Shown here in pieces: positions 33,781-44,336 of a stretch of 64,000 nt of DNA (its first letter is position 1; every line of letters starts with the position of its first letter). Origin of the DNA: Vibrio aerogenes (lineage in GTDB: Bacteria; Pseudomonadota; Gammaproteobacteria; Enterobacterales; Vibrionaceae); NCBI RefSeq assembly GCF_024346755.1, contig NZ_AP024861.1, positions 186,001 through 250,000 of the forward strand, read 5' to 3'. The position numbers and the translations under genes were made by a program. Below the pieces are notes generated by a model. It did not search any database and was not told the origin of the DNA. It saw nothing but the letters and a program-made list of their open reading frames with translations.

Positions 33781-34548
33781 ATGTCTGAGGTTTTGCATTG
33801 GCAGACAGAAGGGGAAGGTCCGGATCTGGTGTTAATCCATGGATGGGGGATGAATGGCGCTGTCTGGGATCAGACGGTTGAGATTCTGAAACATGAGTAC
33901 CGGGTTCATGTGGTTGATTTACCCGGATACGGCCACAGTGGGCATTGCTGTGCATCTTCGATTGAAGAGACAGCGTTACTTGTGCTTCAGGGCGCGCCTG
34001 AACAGGCTGTATGGCTGGGCTGGTCATTAGGAGGACTGATTGCAACGCATATCGCACTCAATCATCCTGCACGGGTTAAAAAACTCATCACAGTGGCCAG
34101 TTCTCCCAAATTTGCTGCCCAGGATGAGTGGCGCGGGATTCAACCGAAAGTCTTGAAAGCATTTACTTCACAGTTAGTTGACGATTTTCAACTGACGATA
34201 GAACGTTTCATGGCACTTCAGGCGATGGGAAGCCCGACGGCCAGACAAGATGTAAAAGCGTTGAAAGAAAAAGTGCTTTCGAGACCTGCTCCGCGGCCTG
34301 AAGCGCTTTTTTCTGGTCTCAAAATGTTGTCAGATATTGATATGAGAACGCAATTGTCTGATATTTCTGTTCCCCTGTTACGTCTTTATGGAAGGTTGGA
34401 TGGTCTGGTGCCGGTTCAGGTAGCCAATGATCTGAACACTCTGGTTCCGGAAAGTCAGTCTTGTATTTTTTCCCGTTCTTCACATGCGCCTTTTATTACA
34501 GAGACCGATGATTTTTGTCATCAGGTTCTTGAATTTGCAGCATCCTGA
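33781..34548 (+). CDS. bioH: Pimeloyl-ACP methyl ester esterase BioH
   Basis: BioH removes the methyl group from pimeloyl-ACP methyl ester, ending the disguised fatty-acid route to biotin. The start ATG 33781 gives 255 residues aligned with E. coli BioH, while a GTG at 33772 would add three residues but sits too close to GGAG. The alpha/beta hydrolase triad is Ser82 (GWSLGG), Asp207 (GRLDGLVP) and His235 (SSHAPF), the same numbers as in E. coli. It stands alone and is divergent from comF. Confidence 0.95.
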   Translation: MSEVLHWQTEGEGPDLVLIHGWGMNGAVWDQTVEILKHEYRVHVVDLPGYGHSGHCCASSIEETALLVLQGAPEQAVWLGWSLGGLIATHIALNHPARVKKLITVASSPKFAAQDEWRGIQPKVLKAFTSQLVDDFQLTIERFMALQAMGSPTARQDVKALKEKVLSRPAPRPEALFSGLKMLSDIDMRTQLSDISVPLLRLYGRLDGLVPVQVANDLNTLVPESQSCIFSRSSHAPFITETDDFCHQVLEFAAS

Positions 34549-34695
34549 TGATCAGAGCAATATCCGGATGGAAAAATTGCTTAAACGGCAGCAGCGACTA
34601 AATTTTTGAAAGACCTGGCCGATAAGTAATCGGATCATGAAAAATTTCATCTGAGAGATTTGAGTGAGCCGGGCGATGCTGAGGAGATTTCGGCT

Positions 34696-35172
34696 ATGAT
34701 TGTGTCACCGAATAATATAAGTGTGCCACTTATTGCCCCATCGGTAAATATGCAGACGGAGCAGGCTGCGCGTGAAAACCGGGTCAGAGAGCCGGTGACA
34801 CCGACAGTCCAGCTGGAGAAATCGAATGCTGAACGTCAGATTAAATCTGATGATAAGCGTCGGAGAAGTTCATCCTGGGATCCGAGCGAGCACCCTGAGT
34901 ATGAAATAGATGCTGATGAAGAGCATCATGGCAGCTCAGCGTACCGGGAGGAATCGAAAGGGGAACTGGAGCGCCTCTTTGAATTGCTCGCATTATCGAC
35001 TTATAGTGAGCATCAGGGAAAGGGCTATATTGTCCGGTTCAGGTTTCCGAAGCATATTATTGATGCAGCGGTAAATGAAGGAAAAATGGCGAGACGGCGG
35101 GTCGTGATTAAATATCATTATGGCTATGCCATTGCACCGAATATTCCTTCAGAAGTTTTGGCAGTTTTATAG
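34696..35172 (+). CDS. Uncharacterised small protein
   Basis: I do not recognise a function. ATG 34696 follows GAGGAG by nine bases and gives 158 residues. An in-frame TTG at 34660 would add 12. The N-terminal half is polar and looks disordered (RRRSSSWDPSEHPEYEIDADEEHHG), and the C-terminal half is ordered and basic (YIVRFRFPKHIIDAA ... MARRRVVIKYHYGYAIAP). There is no signal peptide or membrane segment. It lies between bioH and tex and ends at a strong terminator, so it is a real gene. A similar hypothetical is commonly seen here in vibrios, to my recollection. Confidence 0.7.
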   Translation: MIVSPNNISVPLIAPSVNMQTEQAARENRVREPVTPTVQLEKSNAERQIKSDDKRRRSSSWDPSEHPEYEIDADEEHHGSSAYREESKGELERLFELLALSTYSEHQGKGYIVRFRFPKHIIDAAVNEGKMARRRVVIKYHYGYAIAPNIPSEVLAVL

Positions 35173-35182
35173 ACTGTAATTT

Positions 35183-35214
35183 AAAAAACCTGCGGTGTAC
35201 CGCAGGTTTTTTTT
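35183..35214. terminator. Bidirectional terminator between the small gene and tex
   Basis: AAACCTGCGG and CCGCAGGTTT pair around a short loop (TGTA), flanked by A and T runs, so it can end both converging genes. Confidence 0.9.
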
Positions 35215-35244
35215 CGCCATTCTCACCCGTATGCTCCGGTGATT

Positions 35245-37563
35245 TTATTTTTTTGCTTTTGCAAAAGCTGCAGCGAAGGCACCGCCCATCGCACTGTTGG
35301 TTTGGGGCTTTTGCCGTTGACTCTTCTTCGGTTCCGTTGTACTGGCGGATGGACGACGGTTTGAACGGACAGTTTTGTTCTCTTGCCCCGGTTCGTCATT
35401 GAGCCGCATTGAAAGGGCGATACGTTTTCTTTGAATATCGACTTCCATCACTTTCACTTTGACAATATCACCGGCTTTCACCACTTCTCTCGGATCAGAC
35501 ACAAATCGATCGGTCAGTGCTGAGATATGGACAAGCCCGTCCTGATGCACACCTATATCAACAAACGCACCGAAGTTGGCAACGTTGGATACAACGCCCT
35601 CAAGAATCATTCCCGGCTCCAGATCGCTGACCTGATGAATGTCATCGGCAAAATTTGCGGTTTTGAACTCAGGCCGGGGGTCACGTCCGGGTTTATCCAG
35701 TTCTTTAATGATGTCTGTGACAGTCGGTATACCAAAGTTATCATCAGTGTAGTCACTGGCATGCAATCCATTCAAAAATGTTGTGTTGCCAATCAGGGAA
35801 GGAATCTCCTGCTGGTTTGCCTGAGCAATTTTCTGTACAACCGGATAAGCTTCAGGGTGAACAGATGAGCTGTCTAACGGATTTTTTCCATTCATGATCC
35901 GTAAAAAACCAGCGCACTGTTCATAGGCCTTCGGGCCTAAACGAGGCACTTTTTTCAACGTTGTTCTTGACTCAAACCGGCCATTTTCATCGCGGTATTC
36001 CACAATATTTTTGGCCAGTGTTGTTGAAAGACCGGCAACTCTGGTCAACAGCGCAGGTGAAGCTGTATTGACATCAACACCGACAGCGTTCACACAGTCT
36101 TCAACGACCGCATCAAGGCGCTTAGCCAGCAGGTTCTGGTTCACATCATGCTGGTATTGTCCGACCCCAATGGATTTCGGATCAATCTTAACCAGTTCAG
36201 CCAGCGGATCCTGAAGGCGCCGGGCGATAGACACAGCACCACGCAACGATACATCCATTTCGGGAAACTCTTGTGCTGCCAGTTCTGAGGCTGAATAGAC
36301 CGAAGCCCCGGCTTCACTGACCACAATTTTCTGGACTTTGAGATTTCCCCGTTTAATTAAATCAGCAGCAAATGCATCTGTTTCTCTGGAGGCCGTCCCG
36401 TTACCGATGGCAATGAGATCGACATGAAACTGGCGGACCAGAGCATCTATTGTCTTGATGGCCTGTTCATACTGTTTCTGCGGCTGATGCGGGTAAATTG
36501 CGCAGGTGGAGAGCACTTTACCTGTTGCATCCACGACAGCAACTTTACAACCTGTTCTTAATCCCGGATCCAACCCAAGTGTTGCCCTGGGGCCTGCGGG
36601 GGTTGCCATCAGCAAATCCTTGAGGTTGGTTGCGAAGACATCGATCGCTTCAATTTCAGACCGTTCTTTCAGTGCGGACATCAGTTCAGTTTCCATGTGG
36701 ACGGAAACTTTCACCCGCCATGCCCAGCCGATAACTTGCTTGCGCCATGTATCTGCTGGTGCATCACTCAGATGGATATTGTAATGCTTCGCTATCAGTG
36801 TTTCGCAATAAGACTCTCTGACACCTTCCGGTTGTTCCGGATCGGCGTTCAGGGTTAAGGTCAGGAAGCCTTCATTTCGGCCCCGCAGCATCGCAAGCGC
36901 CCGGTGTGAGGGCACGGCGCTGATTGGTTCCTGATGCTCAAAATAGTCTTTGAACTTCTCGCCTTTTTGTTCTTGCCCCGTGACAACTCTGGATGTCAGC
37001 AGTGCATGACGATTCATGTAGGCCCGGATTTTTTCCAGCAGGTTGGCATCTTCGGCAATGCGTTCCATCATAATCGCCCGCGCACCATCCAGGGCGGCTT
37101 TTGAATCATCAATTCCTTTATCCGGGTTGATATATTGTTGTGCTTCTTGTTCGGGGATATGCTGTGGATGTTGCCATAACTGATCAGCCAGAGGCTCCAG
37201 ACCCGCCTCAATTGCAATTTGTCCCTTTGTCCGGCGTTTGGGTTTGTAAGGCAGGTACAGATCTTCGAGCCGTGTTTTACTGTCGGCATGACGGATTTCC
37301 TGCCCGAGCTCAGGTGTCATTTTGCCTTGGTCCTGAATTGATTTCAGAATGGTCTGACGTCGCTCTTCCAGCTCCCGCAAATAAGATAAACGGCTATCCA
37401 GACTTCTCAGTTGTGAATCGTCCAGCCCGCCTGTGACCTCTTTTCTGTATCGTGCAATAAATGGAACAGTATTACCGTCATCAATTAACTGAACGGCTGC
37501 AATAACCTGCTCAGAGCGAACATTCAGCTCTGAAGCAATTGTTTGGCAGATAGCTTGACTCAT
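35245..37563 (-). CDS. tex: Tex-family RNA-binding protein (YhgF)
   Basis: Tex is a large RNA-binding protein related to the core of eukaryotic Spt6. It influences transcription and toxin gene expression in some pathogens. The 772 residues contain the N-terminal helical Tex domain, the YqgF/RNase H-like domain ([18 protein letters not shown]), a helix-hairpin-helix region ([17 protein letters not shown]) and a C-terminal S1 domain ([20 protein letters not shown]), with a basic tail after it. It is divergent from greB. Confidence 0.95.
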   Translation of the reverse strand: MSQAICQTIASELNVRSEQVIAAVQLIDDGNTVPFIARYRKEVTGGLDDSQLRSLDSRLSYLRELEERRQTILKSIQDQGKMTPELGQEIRHADSKTRLEDLYLPYKPKRRTKGQIAIEAGLEPLADQLWQHPQHIPEQEAQQYINPDKGIDDSKAALDGARAIMMERIAEDANLLEKIRAYMNRHALLTSRVVTGQEQKGEKFKDYFEHQEPISAVPSHRALAMLRGRNEGFLTLTLNADPEQPEGVRESYCETLIAKHYNIHLSDAPADTWRKQVIGWAWRVKVSVHMETELMSALKERSEIEAIDVFATNLKDLLMATPAGPRATLGLDPGLRTGCKVAVVDATGKVLSTCAIYPHQPQKQYEQAIKTIDALVRQFHVDLIAIGNGTASRETDAFAADLIKRGNLKVQKIVVSEAGASVYSASELAAQEFPEMDVSLRGAVSIARRLQDPLAELVKIDPKSIGVGQYQHDVNQNLLAKRLDAVVEDCVNAVGVDVNTASPALLTRVAGLSTTLAKNIVEYRDENGRFESRTTLKKVPRLGPKAYEQCAGFLRIMNGKNPLDSSSVHPEAYPVVQKIAQANQQEIPSLIGNTTFLNGLHASDYTDDNFGIPTVTDIIKELDKPGRDPRPEFKTANFADDIHQVSDLEPGMILEGVVSNVANFGAFVDIGVHQDGLVHISALTDRFVSDPREVVKAGDIVKVKVMEVDIQRKRIALSMRLNDEPGQENKTVRSNRRPSASTTEPKKSQRQKPQTNSAMGGAFAAAFAKAKK

Positions 37564-37803
37564 CCGTTATCTTCTCTTTAGTTCATGAAATATACCCGGT
37601 GAAGGGCAAATTAATCTTAATAATATGGGGATTTATACGATATATTTCCAGTCGATATATCTCTGCTGCCTCGTTATCAGAGCAACGGACTCAGAGTCTG
37701 TGAACCTTGCTCAGAAATCATCTTGCTGAATATGCATCCTGAGGTCACTTGGATATATTTGAATATAATTGTTGCGATTATCCAGAAAATTCCGGGAGCA
37801 TAT

Positions 37804-38283
37804 GTGAAAACAAAGTTAATCACCAGAGCTGGCTATGACAAACTTAAGCAGGAGCATGATTATCTGTGGCGGGAGAAACGTCCTGAAATTACAAAAATTG
37901 TTACCTGGGCTGCCAGTCTGGGAGATCGGAGTGAAAACGCTGATTACCAGTATAATAAGCGCTTACTCAGACAGATAGATCGACGGGTTCGGTATCTGCG
38001 AAAATTACTGCCTGAGCTCAAGGTTGTTGACTATTCTCCGCAGCAAGAGGGCAAAGTGTTTTTCGGTGCCTGGGTCGAAATAGAAAATGAAGAAGGTGAT
38101 AAGAAAAGATTCAGGATTGTCGGACCGGAAGAAATCTATGGTGATGTCAAAGATTATATCTCGGTTGATTCTCCTATGGCACGTGCGCTGATTAAAAAAG
38201 AAGTGGATGATGAATTTACGGTAAAAACGCCGGAAGGAGAGAAAGAATGGTTTGTCAATGCCATCGAGTATGAAAAAAATTAA
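37804..38283 (+). CDS. greB: Transcription elongation factor GreB
   Basis: GreB enters the secondary channel of RNA polymerase and triggers cleavage of backtracked RNA. I choose GTG 37804, after GGGAG, giving MKTKLITRAGYDKL and 159 residues. An in-frame ATG at 37723 would add 27 unrelated residues. The coiled-coil tip carries the acidic loop SLGDRSENADYQYNK, and the C-terminal FKBP-like domain follows (PQQEGKVFFGAWVEIE). Confidence 0.95.
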   Translation: MKTKLITRAGYDKLKQEHDYLWREKRPEITKIVTWAASLGDRSENADYQYNKRLLRQIDRRVRYLRKLLPELKVVDYSPQQEGKVFFGAWVEIENEEGDKKRFRIVGPEEIYGDVKDYISVDSPMARALIKKEVDDEFTVKTPEGEKEWFVNAIEYEKN

Positions 38284-38436
38284 CATTCTCCCCAAAAATG
38301 CAGAATGATTGTTGATATAAAAATTACTTTTATGAATACTTAGGCGCCTTTTGGAATGGCCATGTGTGGCAATGGCCAGTGTTGACTATACGCATTTATC
38401 TTTGTCTTTAACAAATATTAATCGGGAAATAATAAA

Positions 38437-38790
38437 ATGAATTGGTTCACAGCAGCGTTTAAGAAATATACAGTTTTTAGTGGCCGGGCCAGACGAAAAG
38501 AGTACTGGATGTTTTATCTGTTCATGATGATTTTTATGCTGATCACCTGCATTTTGGATGTACTGGTCGGGAGTTATGGCTTAATCACCGGATTATTTGG
38601 TCTGGCCGTTCTCCTGCCCAGCTTATCTTTGACCATTCGTCGGTTGCATGATACGGGCCGCAGTGGCTGGTGGTGCTTTATCACCCTGGTGCCAGTCGTC
38701 GGTGCGATTGCTTTTTTCGTGTTCACGGTTCTTCCCGGCAATTTTGGTGACAACCAATACGGACCTGATCCGAAGAAAATCGAGCTTTAA
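38437..38790 (+). CDS. DUF805 membrane protein
   Basis: This is a 117-residue membrane protein of the DUF805 family, whose function is unknown. It begins MNWFTAAFKKYTVFSGRARRKEYW, the family signature, and has three or four hydrophobic segments. A central RRLHDTGRSGWW motif is the family's second landmark. It stands alone, 150 bp after greB. Confidence 0.85.
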   Translation: MNWFTAAFKKYTVFSGRARRKEYWMFYLFMMIFMLITCILDVLVGSYGLITGLFGLAVLLPSLSLTIRRLHDTGRSGWWCFITLVPVVGAIAFFVFTVLPGNFGDNQYGPDPKKIEL

Positions 38791-38834
38791 TCTGAAATCA
38801 GGATAGCTGGCAAAACCTTTAAAACGCCGCTATT

Positions 38835-38903
38835 CATCGATACAAAAGATACTCATCGATACAAAAGATATTCATTGATACAGATTATCCATTGATACAA
38901 ATG
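38835..38903. repeat. Direct-repeat array with CATYGATACA core
   Basis: Four imperfect copies follow one another: CATCGATACAAAAGATACT (38835), CATCGATACAAAAGATATT (38854), CATTGATACAGATTATC (38873) and CATTGATACAAATG (38890). The steps are 19, 19 and 17 bp. The core CAT[C/T]GATACA is kept in each. The array lies between the ends of two converging genes, and the next terminator repeats ATTGATAC in its loop. Confidence 0.8.
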
Positions 38904-38934
38904 AAGCCAGCGTTATTGATACGCTGGCTTTTTT
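38904..38934. terminator. Terminator between the DUF805 gene and the MocR gene
   Basis: AAGCCAGCGT and ACGCTGGCTT form the stem, followed by TTTT on the plus strand. The loop holds TATTGAT and reads ATTGATAC together with the stem edge, so it continues the repeat array just upstream. Confidence 0.85.
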
Positions 38935-38948
38935 GGTTCCGGTATCCG

Positions 38949-40310
38949 TTAAAACGGATTGGTCTGATATGACAATACCGTTGCAGGATCGGCATGCAGC
39001 AATTGATTTAACTTCTCCATCCCTTCTCTGAATTTTTTACCGGAATGAATAGCCGTCAGTGAAAGCCGGATATGATTACAGCTCTGCTGTGTATCAAAAT
39101 AACTGCCACTGCTGACAAGGATTCGATGATTTTGTGCTTCCATCGCAAAACGTTCCTGCTGCCACCCAGAGGGCAATGGAAGCCACAAATGATAACCCTG
39201 TCCGGGAGTGGTGGTTTCAGGTAAGTATTGTTTTGCTATGGCTTGTCTTTCGGCTGCCAGCAAGCGTTGCCGTTCGGCGAGTTCAAATGCCTGTCCGGAG
39301 TGGATTAATTCTTCTGCGATGATGAAGTTTAAAGGGGATGAAAGCCAGATATCGGTCCGGATATGAGCACTGACGGTGGCAACCTGTGATGAAGGTGCTT
39401 TGATAAAGCCGCAGCGGAGCGCCGGACAGATTGCTTTGGATAAGCTGGTGACATGGAATCCCTGCTCCGGAAGCCAGTTACAGATTGCAGGAATGGGTTT
39501 CTCATTAAGAAAACCATAAATATCATCTTCAACCAGCCAGATATGATGTTGGCGAATGATATCGGCAATTTGAATTCTGCGCTCTTCCGGCATTGTAATT
39601 CCCGTTGGGTTCTGATGCGAAGGAACTGTAATCACCAGTTTGGGATGATGTTGTTCAATGGACTGTTGTAAGTGCTCCGGTATCATTCCGTGCTCATCCA
39701 TCTGAACGCCAACCACATGACGTCTTTTCAGGCTGGCGATGGCCAGAATTCCCGGATATGTAAGTGTTTCGACTGCAATTGTGTCACCTGGTTTTGTCAG
39801 TGATTCAACCAGAACCGCTAAAGCATTCTGAGCACCGCTGGTCAGCAGCGTATTATGGGTGGTTCCCGGTTCCAGACCATATTCTGAGGCCCAGCGTATG
39901 CCAGTCTGCCGGTGTCGCTCATGCCCGGAATTTTCTGCATACCCAATCAACTGGCTCGTGAGTTGGCTGGCACTTTGCCTGATGGCATTTTGAAGCGCCG
40001 GAAGATGATGACTGAGACATGGTTGCAGAATTGAAAAATTATACACATCTTCATCATCGGAGCTTTGAATCACACTCGAAAGCCGGGACTCACCACAGAC
40101 AAAAGTCCCGCGTCCGACAAAAGATTCAACCTGATTTTGCTCTGAGAGTAACTTGTAAGCTTTAGCAACGGTGACCGGTGTGGTCTGTAATTCTTCGGCC
40201 AATACCCGGTGTGGTGGTAATTTTGTATTTGGGGGATAGACGCCGTCTCTGATTCTTGATTCGATGGTCCGGGCTATTTGCTTAAACTTAATTTCACTCA
40301 CGGCGGGCAT
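38949..40310 (-). CDS. MocR/PdxR-type regulator (GntR domain plus aminotransferase fold)
   Basis: This 453-residue protein has an N-terminal GntR winged helix (about 6-75, with PPHRVLAEELQTTPVTVAKAY) joined to a class I aminotransferase-like domain. The latter carries the PLP-binding lysine in SLSKAICPALRCGF and DDIYGFL. Regulators of this type sense pyridoxal phosphate or an amino-compound and usually control a divergent neighbour. Here the divergent gene is ompR, 230 bp away, which is not an obvious target, so the regulon cannot be deduced. Confidence 0.9.
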   Translation of the reverse strand: MPAVSEIKFKQIARTIESRIRDGVYPPNTKLPPHRVLAEELQTTPVTVAKAYKLLSEQNQVESFVGRGTFVCGESRLSSVIQSSDDEDVYNFSILQPCLSHHLPALQNAIRQSASQLTSQLIGYAENSGHERHRQTGIRWASEYGLEPGTTHNTLLTSGAQNALAVLVESLTKPGDTIAVETLTYPGILAIASLKRRHVVGVQMDEHGMIPEHLQQSIEQHHPKLVITVPSHQNPTGITMPEERRIQIADIIRQHHIWLVEDDIYGFLNEKPIPAICNWLPEQGFHVTSLSKAICPALRCGFIKAPSSQVATVSAHIRTDIWLSSPLNFIIAEELIHSGQAFELAERQRLLAAERQAIAKQYLPETTTPGQGYHLWLPLPSGWQQERFAMEAQNHRILVSSGSYFDTQQSCNHIRLSLTAIHSGKKFREGMEKLNQLLHADPATVLSYQTNPF

Positions 40311-40542
40311 TCTTTATCAGTTAAAGGTTTTGTCCAGTTTACTGGAAGGTGAATAGTAAGAAAACTGATGAGAAATGATCTTTACCGGATTGACCTCAAA
40401 ATTCAGGATTCAGTGTCTTGCTCAAAGGGGCGTTGCAGGTAAAACAAAGACATAAACCTTAACAATTCTGTGCCGCTGTTTTTATGAAATAGTGTTAGAG
40501 TTAAAGTCTGACGATAGAATAAAAAATAACAGAGGTTGCCGC

Positions 40543-41262
40543 GTGCAGGAAAATGTAAAGATTTTAGTGGTTGATGATGATGCCAGGCTCAGATCTTTGC
40601 TGGAACGTTATTTATCTGAACAAGGATTTCAGGTGCGTAGCGTGGCCAATAGTCAGCAAATGGATCGGTTACTGATGCGTGAACAGTTTCATCTGATGGT
40701 GCTGGATTTGATGCTGCCGGGAGAAGATGGGTTATCAATCTGTAAACGTCTTCGTGAATCAAATAATCAGATTCCGGTTTTAATGCTGACCGCAAAAGGG
40801 GATGAAGAAGAACGTATTCTCGGGTTTGAAGTTGGCGCAGATGATTATTTGCCGAAACCATTTAATCCGCGTGAGTTGCTGGTCCGGATTAAAGCGATTT
40901 TACGCCGTCAGGCGAGTGAGTTACCAGGAGCTCCCAGTGCTGAAGAATCAGTCATTGAGTTTGGTGATTTTAGTCTGAATCTCGGTACCAGAGAAATGTT
41001 TCGCGGAGAAGAAGCGATGCCTCTGACCTCGGGAGAGTTTGCGGTGTTAAAAGTTCTGGTCAGTAATCCCAGAGAGCCTATGTCGAGAGATAAGCTGATG
41101 AATATGGCGCGGGGACGTGAGTATTCGGCCATGGAGCGTTCTATTGACGTTCAGATTTCCCGGCTAAGACGCATGCTGGAAGATGATCCGGCAAAGCCAC
41201 GTTATATTCAGACGGTATGGGGTCTGGGTTATGTGTTTGTTCCTGACGGAAAAAGCTCGTAA
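40543..41262 (+). CDS. ompR: Response regulator OmpR
   Basis: OmpR is the DNA-binding partner of EnvZ that controls porins and other envelope genes. I choose GTG 40543, giving MQENVKILVVDDD and 239 residues, exactly the E. coli length. The upstream ATG at 40492 adds 17 unrelated residues. Asp55 in LVLDLMLPG is the phosphorylation site, and the winged-helix domain ends in YIQTVWGLGYVFVPDG. It lies 87 bp before envZ on the same strand. Confidence 0.96.
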   Translation: MQENVKILVVDDDARLRSLLERYLSEQGFQVRSVANSQQMDRLLMREQFHLMVLDLMLPGEDGLSICKRLRESNNQIPVLMLTAKGDEEERILGFEVGADDYLPKPFNPRELLVRIKAILRRQASELPGAPSAEESVIEFGDFSLNLGTREMFRGEEAMPLTSGEFAVLKVLVSNPREPMSRDKLMNMARGREYSAMERSIDVQISRLRRMLEDDPAKPRYIQTVWGLGYVFVPDGKSS

Positions 41263-41349
41263 TCATATTTTGGTTCAGAGAACACTTTTTCGGTTCAGAG
41301 AAATGGCTCTGAACCTTGCCTGTCTTATTGATATCCGGAGTTTTCCCAA

Positions 41350-42657
41350 ATGCGGGTTCGCAGCGCTTTTACGCAAACGCTTATTATTTTTCTGACCTTA
41401 TTTGTTACCAGCCAGCTGTACACTTTCTATGCATTGTTCCACTATGCGCTGGTTCCGAGTCTGCAGCAGCTGAACACGATTCTCGGCCATGAAATCAGCA
41501 TCATGCTGGAGGATTCGAATGGTAACGGCAATGAAATTTCAGAAGAGATCCTGGCCCGGCAGAAGGTGTTAGATAAGCTGGGTGTGTCAATCCATTCGCT
41601 GAACGAAAACCTGTCACAGGAATTCGCACATGCCATGCGGATTGATTTGATGAGTGAAGAAATGACCCGGGAGCTCAGTTCTCCAACGGATGTAAGAATG
41701 ATCCTTGGTCAGCGAAGTTATATTTTGTGGATGAAAATTGAGAAGCTACCCGGCGTATTGATTCAGATACCATTATCTGAGCTTCAGGAAGAAGATTTTA
41801 TTCCGTTATTCAGAAACTGCCTTTTAATGACCATCCTGATCATGTTGGGTGGCTGGTTGTTTGTCCGGATCCAGAACCGGCCTTTAAAAGACTTAGAGAA
41901 AGCCGCTGTTTCTGTCGGGAAAGGTGAAATTCCACCGGCATTACCGGAAAAAGGGGGCACTGAAATTCGCTCTGTCACTCAGGCTTTTAATCAGATGGCG
42001 AAAGGTATTCAGGACTTAGAAGCTGATCGGGCTTTATTGATGGCCGGGATCAGCCATGATTTAAGGACGCCACTGACCCGGATACGTTTGGCAACGGAAA
42101 TGATGTCTCCTGAGGATAGTTATCTTGCGGAAGGTATTATCAGTGATACCGAAGAATGCAATGAAATTATCAGCCAGTTTATGGATTATCTGAAGCCGGT
42201 GCAGACTCAGTCGTTTAAGGAAGTTGATCTGGAAGAGGTTCTCAGAGATATCGTCAAGGCTGCGGAAGTGAATCATACCAAGCCGGAAATGAATGTTGCC
42301 GGTTCTCTGAAATATGCCTGGGGAAACCCGATTGCAATTAAACGGGCAGTCAGCAATTTAGTTGTAAATGCGATTCGTTATGGAAACGGGTGGGTGAAAG
42401 TCAGTGCCGGAATGACGGCCGATCAAGCGCTGGTCTGGCTGTGTGTTGAAGATAATGGTCCGGGCATCAGCGAAGAGCAGATGACTAAAGTCTTTGAACC
42501 ATTTACTCAGGGCGATACTGCCAGAGGTTCTGAAGGAAGCGGATTGGGGCTGGCAATTGTAAAACGAATTGTCAGCCAGCATCATGGTTCGGTATCAATG
42601 AACAATCGCTCTGAAGGGGGCCTGAAAGTTCAGATCAGTTTTCCTGCTATAAAGTGA
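41350..42657 (+). CDS. envZ: Osmosensor histidine kinase EnvZ
   Basis: EnvZ is the inner-membrane sensor that phosphorylates and dephosphorylates OmpR. The 435 residues have two transmembrane segments (about 8-32 and 157-174), a periplasmic loop, a HAMP linker ([17 protein letters not shown]), the dimerisation motif with His236 ([14 protein letters not shown]) and the ATPase domain with [11 protein letters not shown] and [10 protein letters not shown]. All catalytic motifs are intact. It converges with xanP. Confidence 0.96.
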   Translation: MRVRSAFTQTLIIFLTLFVTSQLYTFYALFHYALVPSLQQLNTILGHEISIMLEDSNGNGNEISEEILARQKVLDKLGVSIHSLNENLSQEFAHAMRIDLMSEEMTRELSSPTDVRMILGQRSYILWMKIEKLPGVLIQIPLSELQEEDFIPLFRNCLLMTILIMLGGWLFVRIQNRPLKDLEKAAVSVGKGEIPPALPEKGGTEIRSVTQAFNQMAKGIQDLEADRALLMAGISHDLRTPLTRIRLATEMMSPEDSYLAEGIISDTEECNEIISQFMDYLKPVQTQSFKEVDLEEVLRDIVKAAEVNHTKPEMNVAGSLKYAWGNPIAIKRAVSNLVVNAIRYGNGWVKVSAGMTADQALVWLCVEDNGPGISEEQMTKVFEPFTQGDTARGSEGSGLGLAIVKRIVSQHHGSVSMNNRSEGGLKVQISFPAIK

Positions 42658-42721
42658 AAGCCGCGGAATTGAATGGCCGAATGTCTCCGGGGTTCCGGTA
42701 CCTCCGGCCAAATCATCTCTG

Positions 42722-44188
42722 TTATTCAGCGGCAGAGTGGTCTGCAGACGTTTCTGTAAAGGTATCATGGCTTATGACATCTTCACTGCTGTCAGCCTGT
42801 AGCACTGTGCTGTTGTTTGCTTTCTGGTCTTTTTCAGGTAAAACCAGATTCAGGAGAATTGCTGTGATTCCTCCGGCAGCAATGCCTGATGAAAAAATAT
42901 TTTTGATGAACTCAGGCATGAATTGCAGAATTTCAGGTTTTTGCGCGATACCCAGACCCATTGAAAACGACAGAGCCATAATCAGAATGGCACGACGATC
43001 CAGCTCGACACGCGAGATAATCCGGACTCCGGCAGCCGCAATCGTGCCAAACATGACAATGGTTGCACCACCAAGGACTGGTTCCGGAATTTGCTGCACA
43101 AAGGCAGCAACACCCGGGAATAAACCTAACAATACCAGCATACCTGAAATAAAATATCCGACGTAACGGCTGGCAACACCCGTCAACATGATTACACCAT
43201 TGTTTTGACTGAATGTTGAATTCGGGAAGCTGTTAAATACCGCAGCTAAGGCAGAATTCAGGCCATCCGCGAGTACACCGCCTTTTAATCTTTTGATATA
43301 AACAGGGCCTTTCACAGGTTCTCCGGAAACTTCTGATGTGGCGGTAATATCTCCAATTGCTTCCAGTGCGGTAATCAGAAATATCAGCACCAGAGGGATA
43401 AACAGCGACCAGTCAAAACTCAGTCCGAATTGCATGGGGACAGGCAGGGCAATCAGTTTGCTTTCACTGTGACCTGAAAAATCGATCATTCCCATGCAAA
43501 AGGCCATCACGTATCCCACCAACATCGCAATGACGATAGAAGCGACACGAATATATGGATTCGCGGAGCGGTTGAGAATCACAATCAGGCCGAGTACAGC
43601 CCCCGCCAGTGCCAGTTTATCCAGACTGCCAAAACTACCATCACTCAATGCGGCATATCCACCTCCCATTGAAATCAGGCCAACCTGAATGAGCGTCAAA
43701 CCAATCAGGGTAACAACAATGCCGGAGACTAATGGCGTAATAATCCGCTGTGCGTAGGTCAGAATTCTGGACAGAATAATTTCGGCAAATGATGCGACGA
43801 GTATGGTGCCAAAAATGGCGGCCATCATGGTATTGATATCCGCGCCGCCTGCTTTGAGTGACATGCCTGCGCCGATAATCGGGCTGAGAAAGTTAAAGCT
43901 GGTGCCCTGAATAGAAAGTAAGCCTGAACCGACCGGACCGAAAGTCCGGATTTGAATAAAAGAAGAAATCCCGGAGGCAAACAGTGACATACTGATGATT
44001 GTATTGGTTTGGTCGGCGGGTACGCCCAACGTCTGGCAGATGATTAAGGAAGGCGTAATGACGGCCACAAACATCGCCAGCAAATGCTGCAGCGCTGCAA
44101 AAGTGGTTTGTGGCAAAGGTGGCTTATCATTGAGTTGATAGACTAATTCAGATTTTTTAGTCGTCATATTCTGTGTACCGGTATTCAA
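42722..44188 (-). CDS. xanP: Nucleobase:cation symporter, XanP-like xanthine permease
   Basis: This NCS2-family transporter imports xanthine with protons. The 488 residues have about twelve to fourteen membrane segments. The family signature appears as [14 protein letters not shown], and SALEAIGD-like acidic residues ([13 protein letters not shown]) lie in the substrate half. In E. coli the XanP gene is also near spoT. The PurR box upstream supports purine-related control. UraA-type uracil specificity cannot be excluded from the sequence alone, but [11 protein letters not shown] is closer to XanP. Confidence 0.85.
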   Translation of the reverse strand: MNTGTQNMTTKKSELVYQLNDKPPLPQTTFAALQHLLAMFVAVITPSLIICQTLGVPADQTNTIISMSLFASGISSFIQIRTFGPVGSGLLSIQGTSFNFLSPIIGAGMSLKAGGADINTMMAAIFGTILVASFAEIILSRILTYAQRIITPLVSGIVVTLIGLTLIQVGLISMGGGYAALSDGSFGSLDKLALAGAVLGLIVILNRSANPYIRVASIVIAMLVGYVMAFCMGMIDFSGHSESKLIALPVPMQFGLSFDWSLFIPLVLIFLITALEAIGDITATSEVSGEPVKGPVYIKRLKGGVLADGLNSALAAVFNSFPNSTFSQNNGVIMLTGVASRYVGYFISGMLVLLGLFPGVAAFVQQIPEPVLGGATIVMFGTIAAAGVRIISRVELDRRAILIMALSFSMGLGIAQKPEILQFMPEFIKNIFSSGIAAGGITAILLNLVLPEKDQKANNSTVLQADSSEDVISHDTFTETSADHSAAE

Positions 44189-44291
44189 ATTAAATTAAAA
44201 AATCCCTGAACAGATTGTGAGGTAATTTATTATTGTGGGGAATTTGCTCAGAATGAAAATTGAGCGGAATTATAGTGAATTTTGTCATAAT

Positions 44292-44305
44292 AGCAAACGT
44301 TTGCT
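44292..44305. promoter_or_regulatory. PurR box upstream of xanP
   Basis: AGCAAACGTTTGCT is a perfect 14-bp palindrome matching the PurR operator core (ACGCAAACGTTTGCGT). It lies about 105 bp upstream of the xanP ATG and 30 bp past the recG stop, where a xanP promoter would be. Confidence 0.82.
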
Positions 44306-44336
44306 TTTTGTCGCCGGCAACACAGAGGAAAAATAT

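Noticed and set aside
38835..38903. Repeat array as a CRISPR
   Set aside because: The repeats are short and imperfect, the spacers are nearly absent and no cas gene is present.
42654..43166. 170-codon plus-strand frame across the xanP 3' end
   Set aside because: It is antisense to the permease, and its composition mirrors the membrane gene; no ribosome site or homology.
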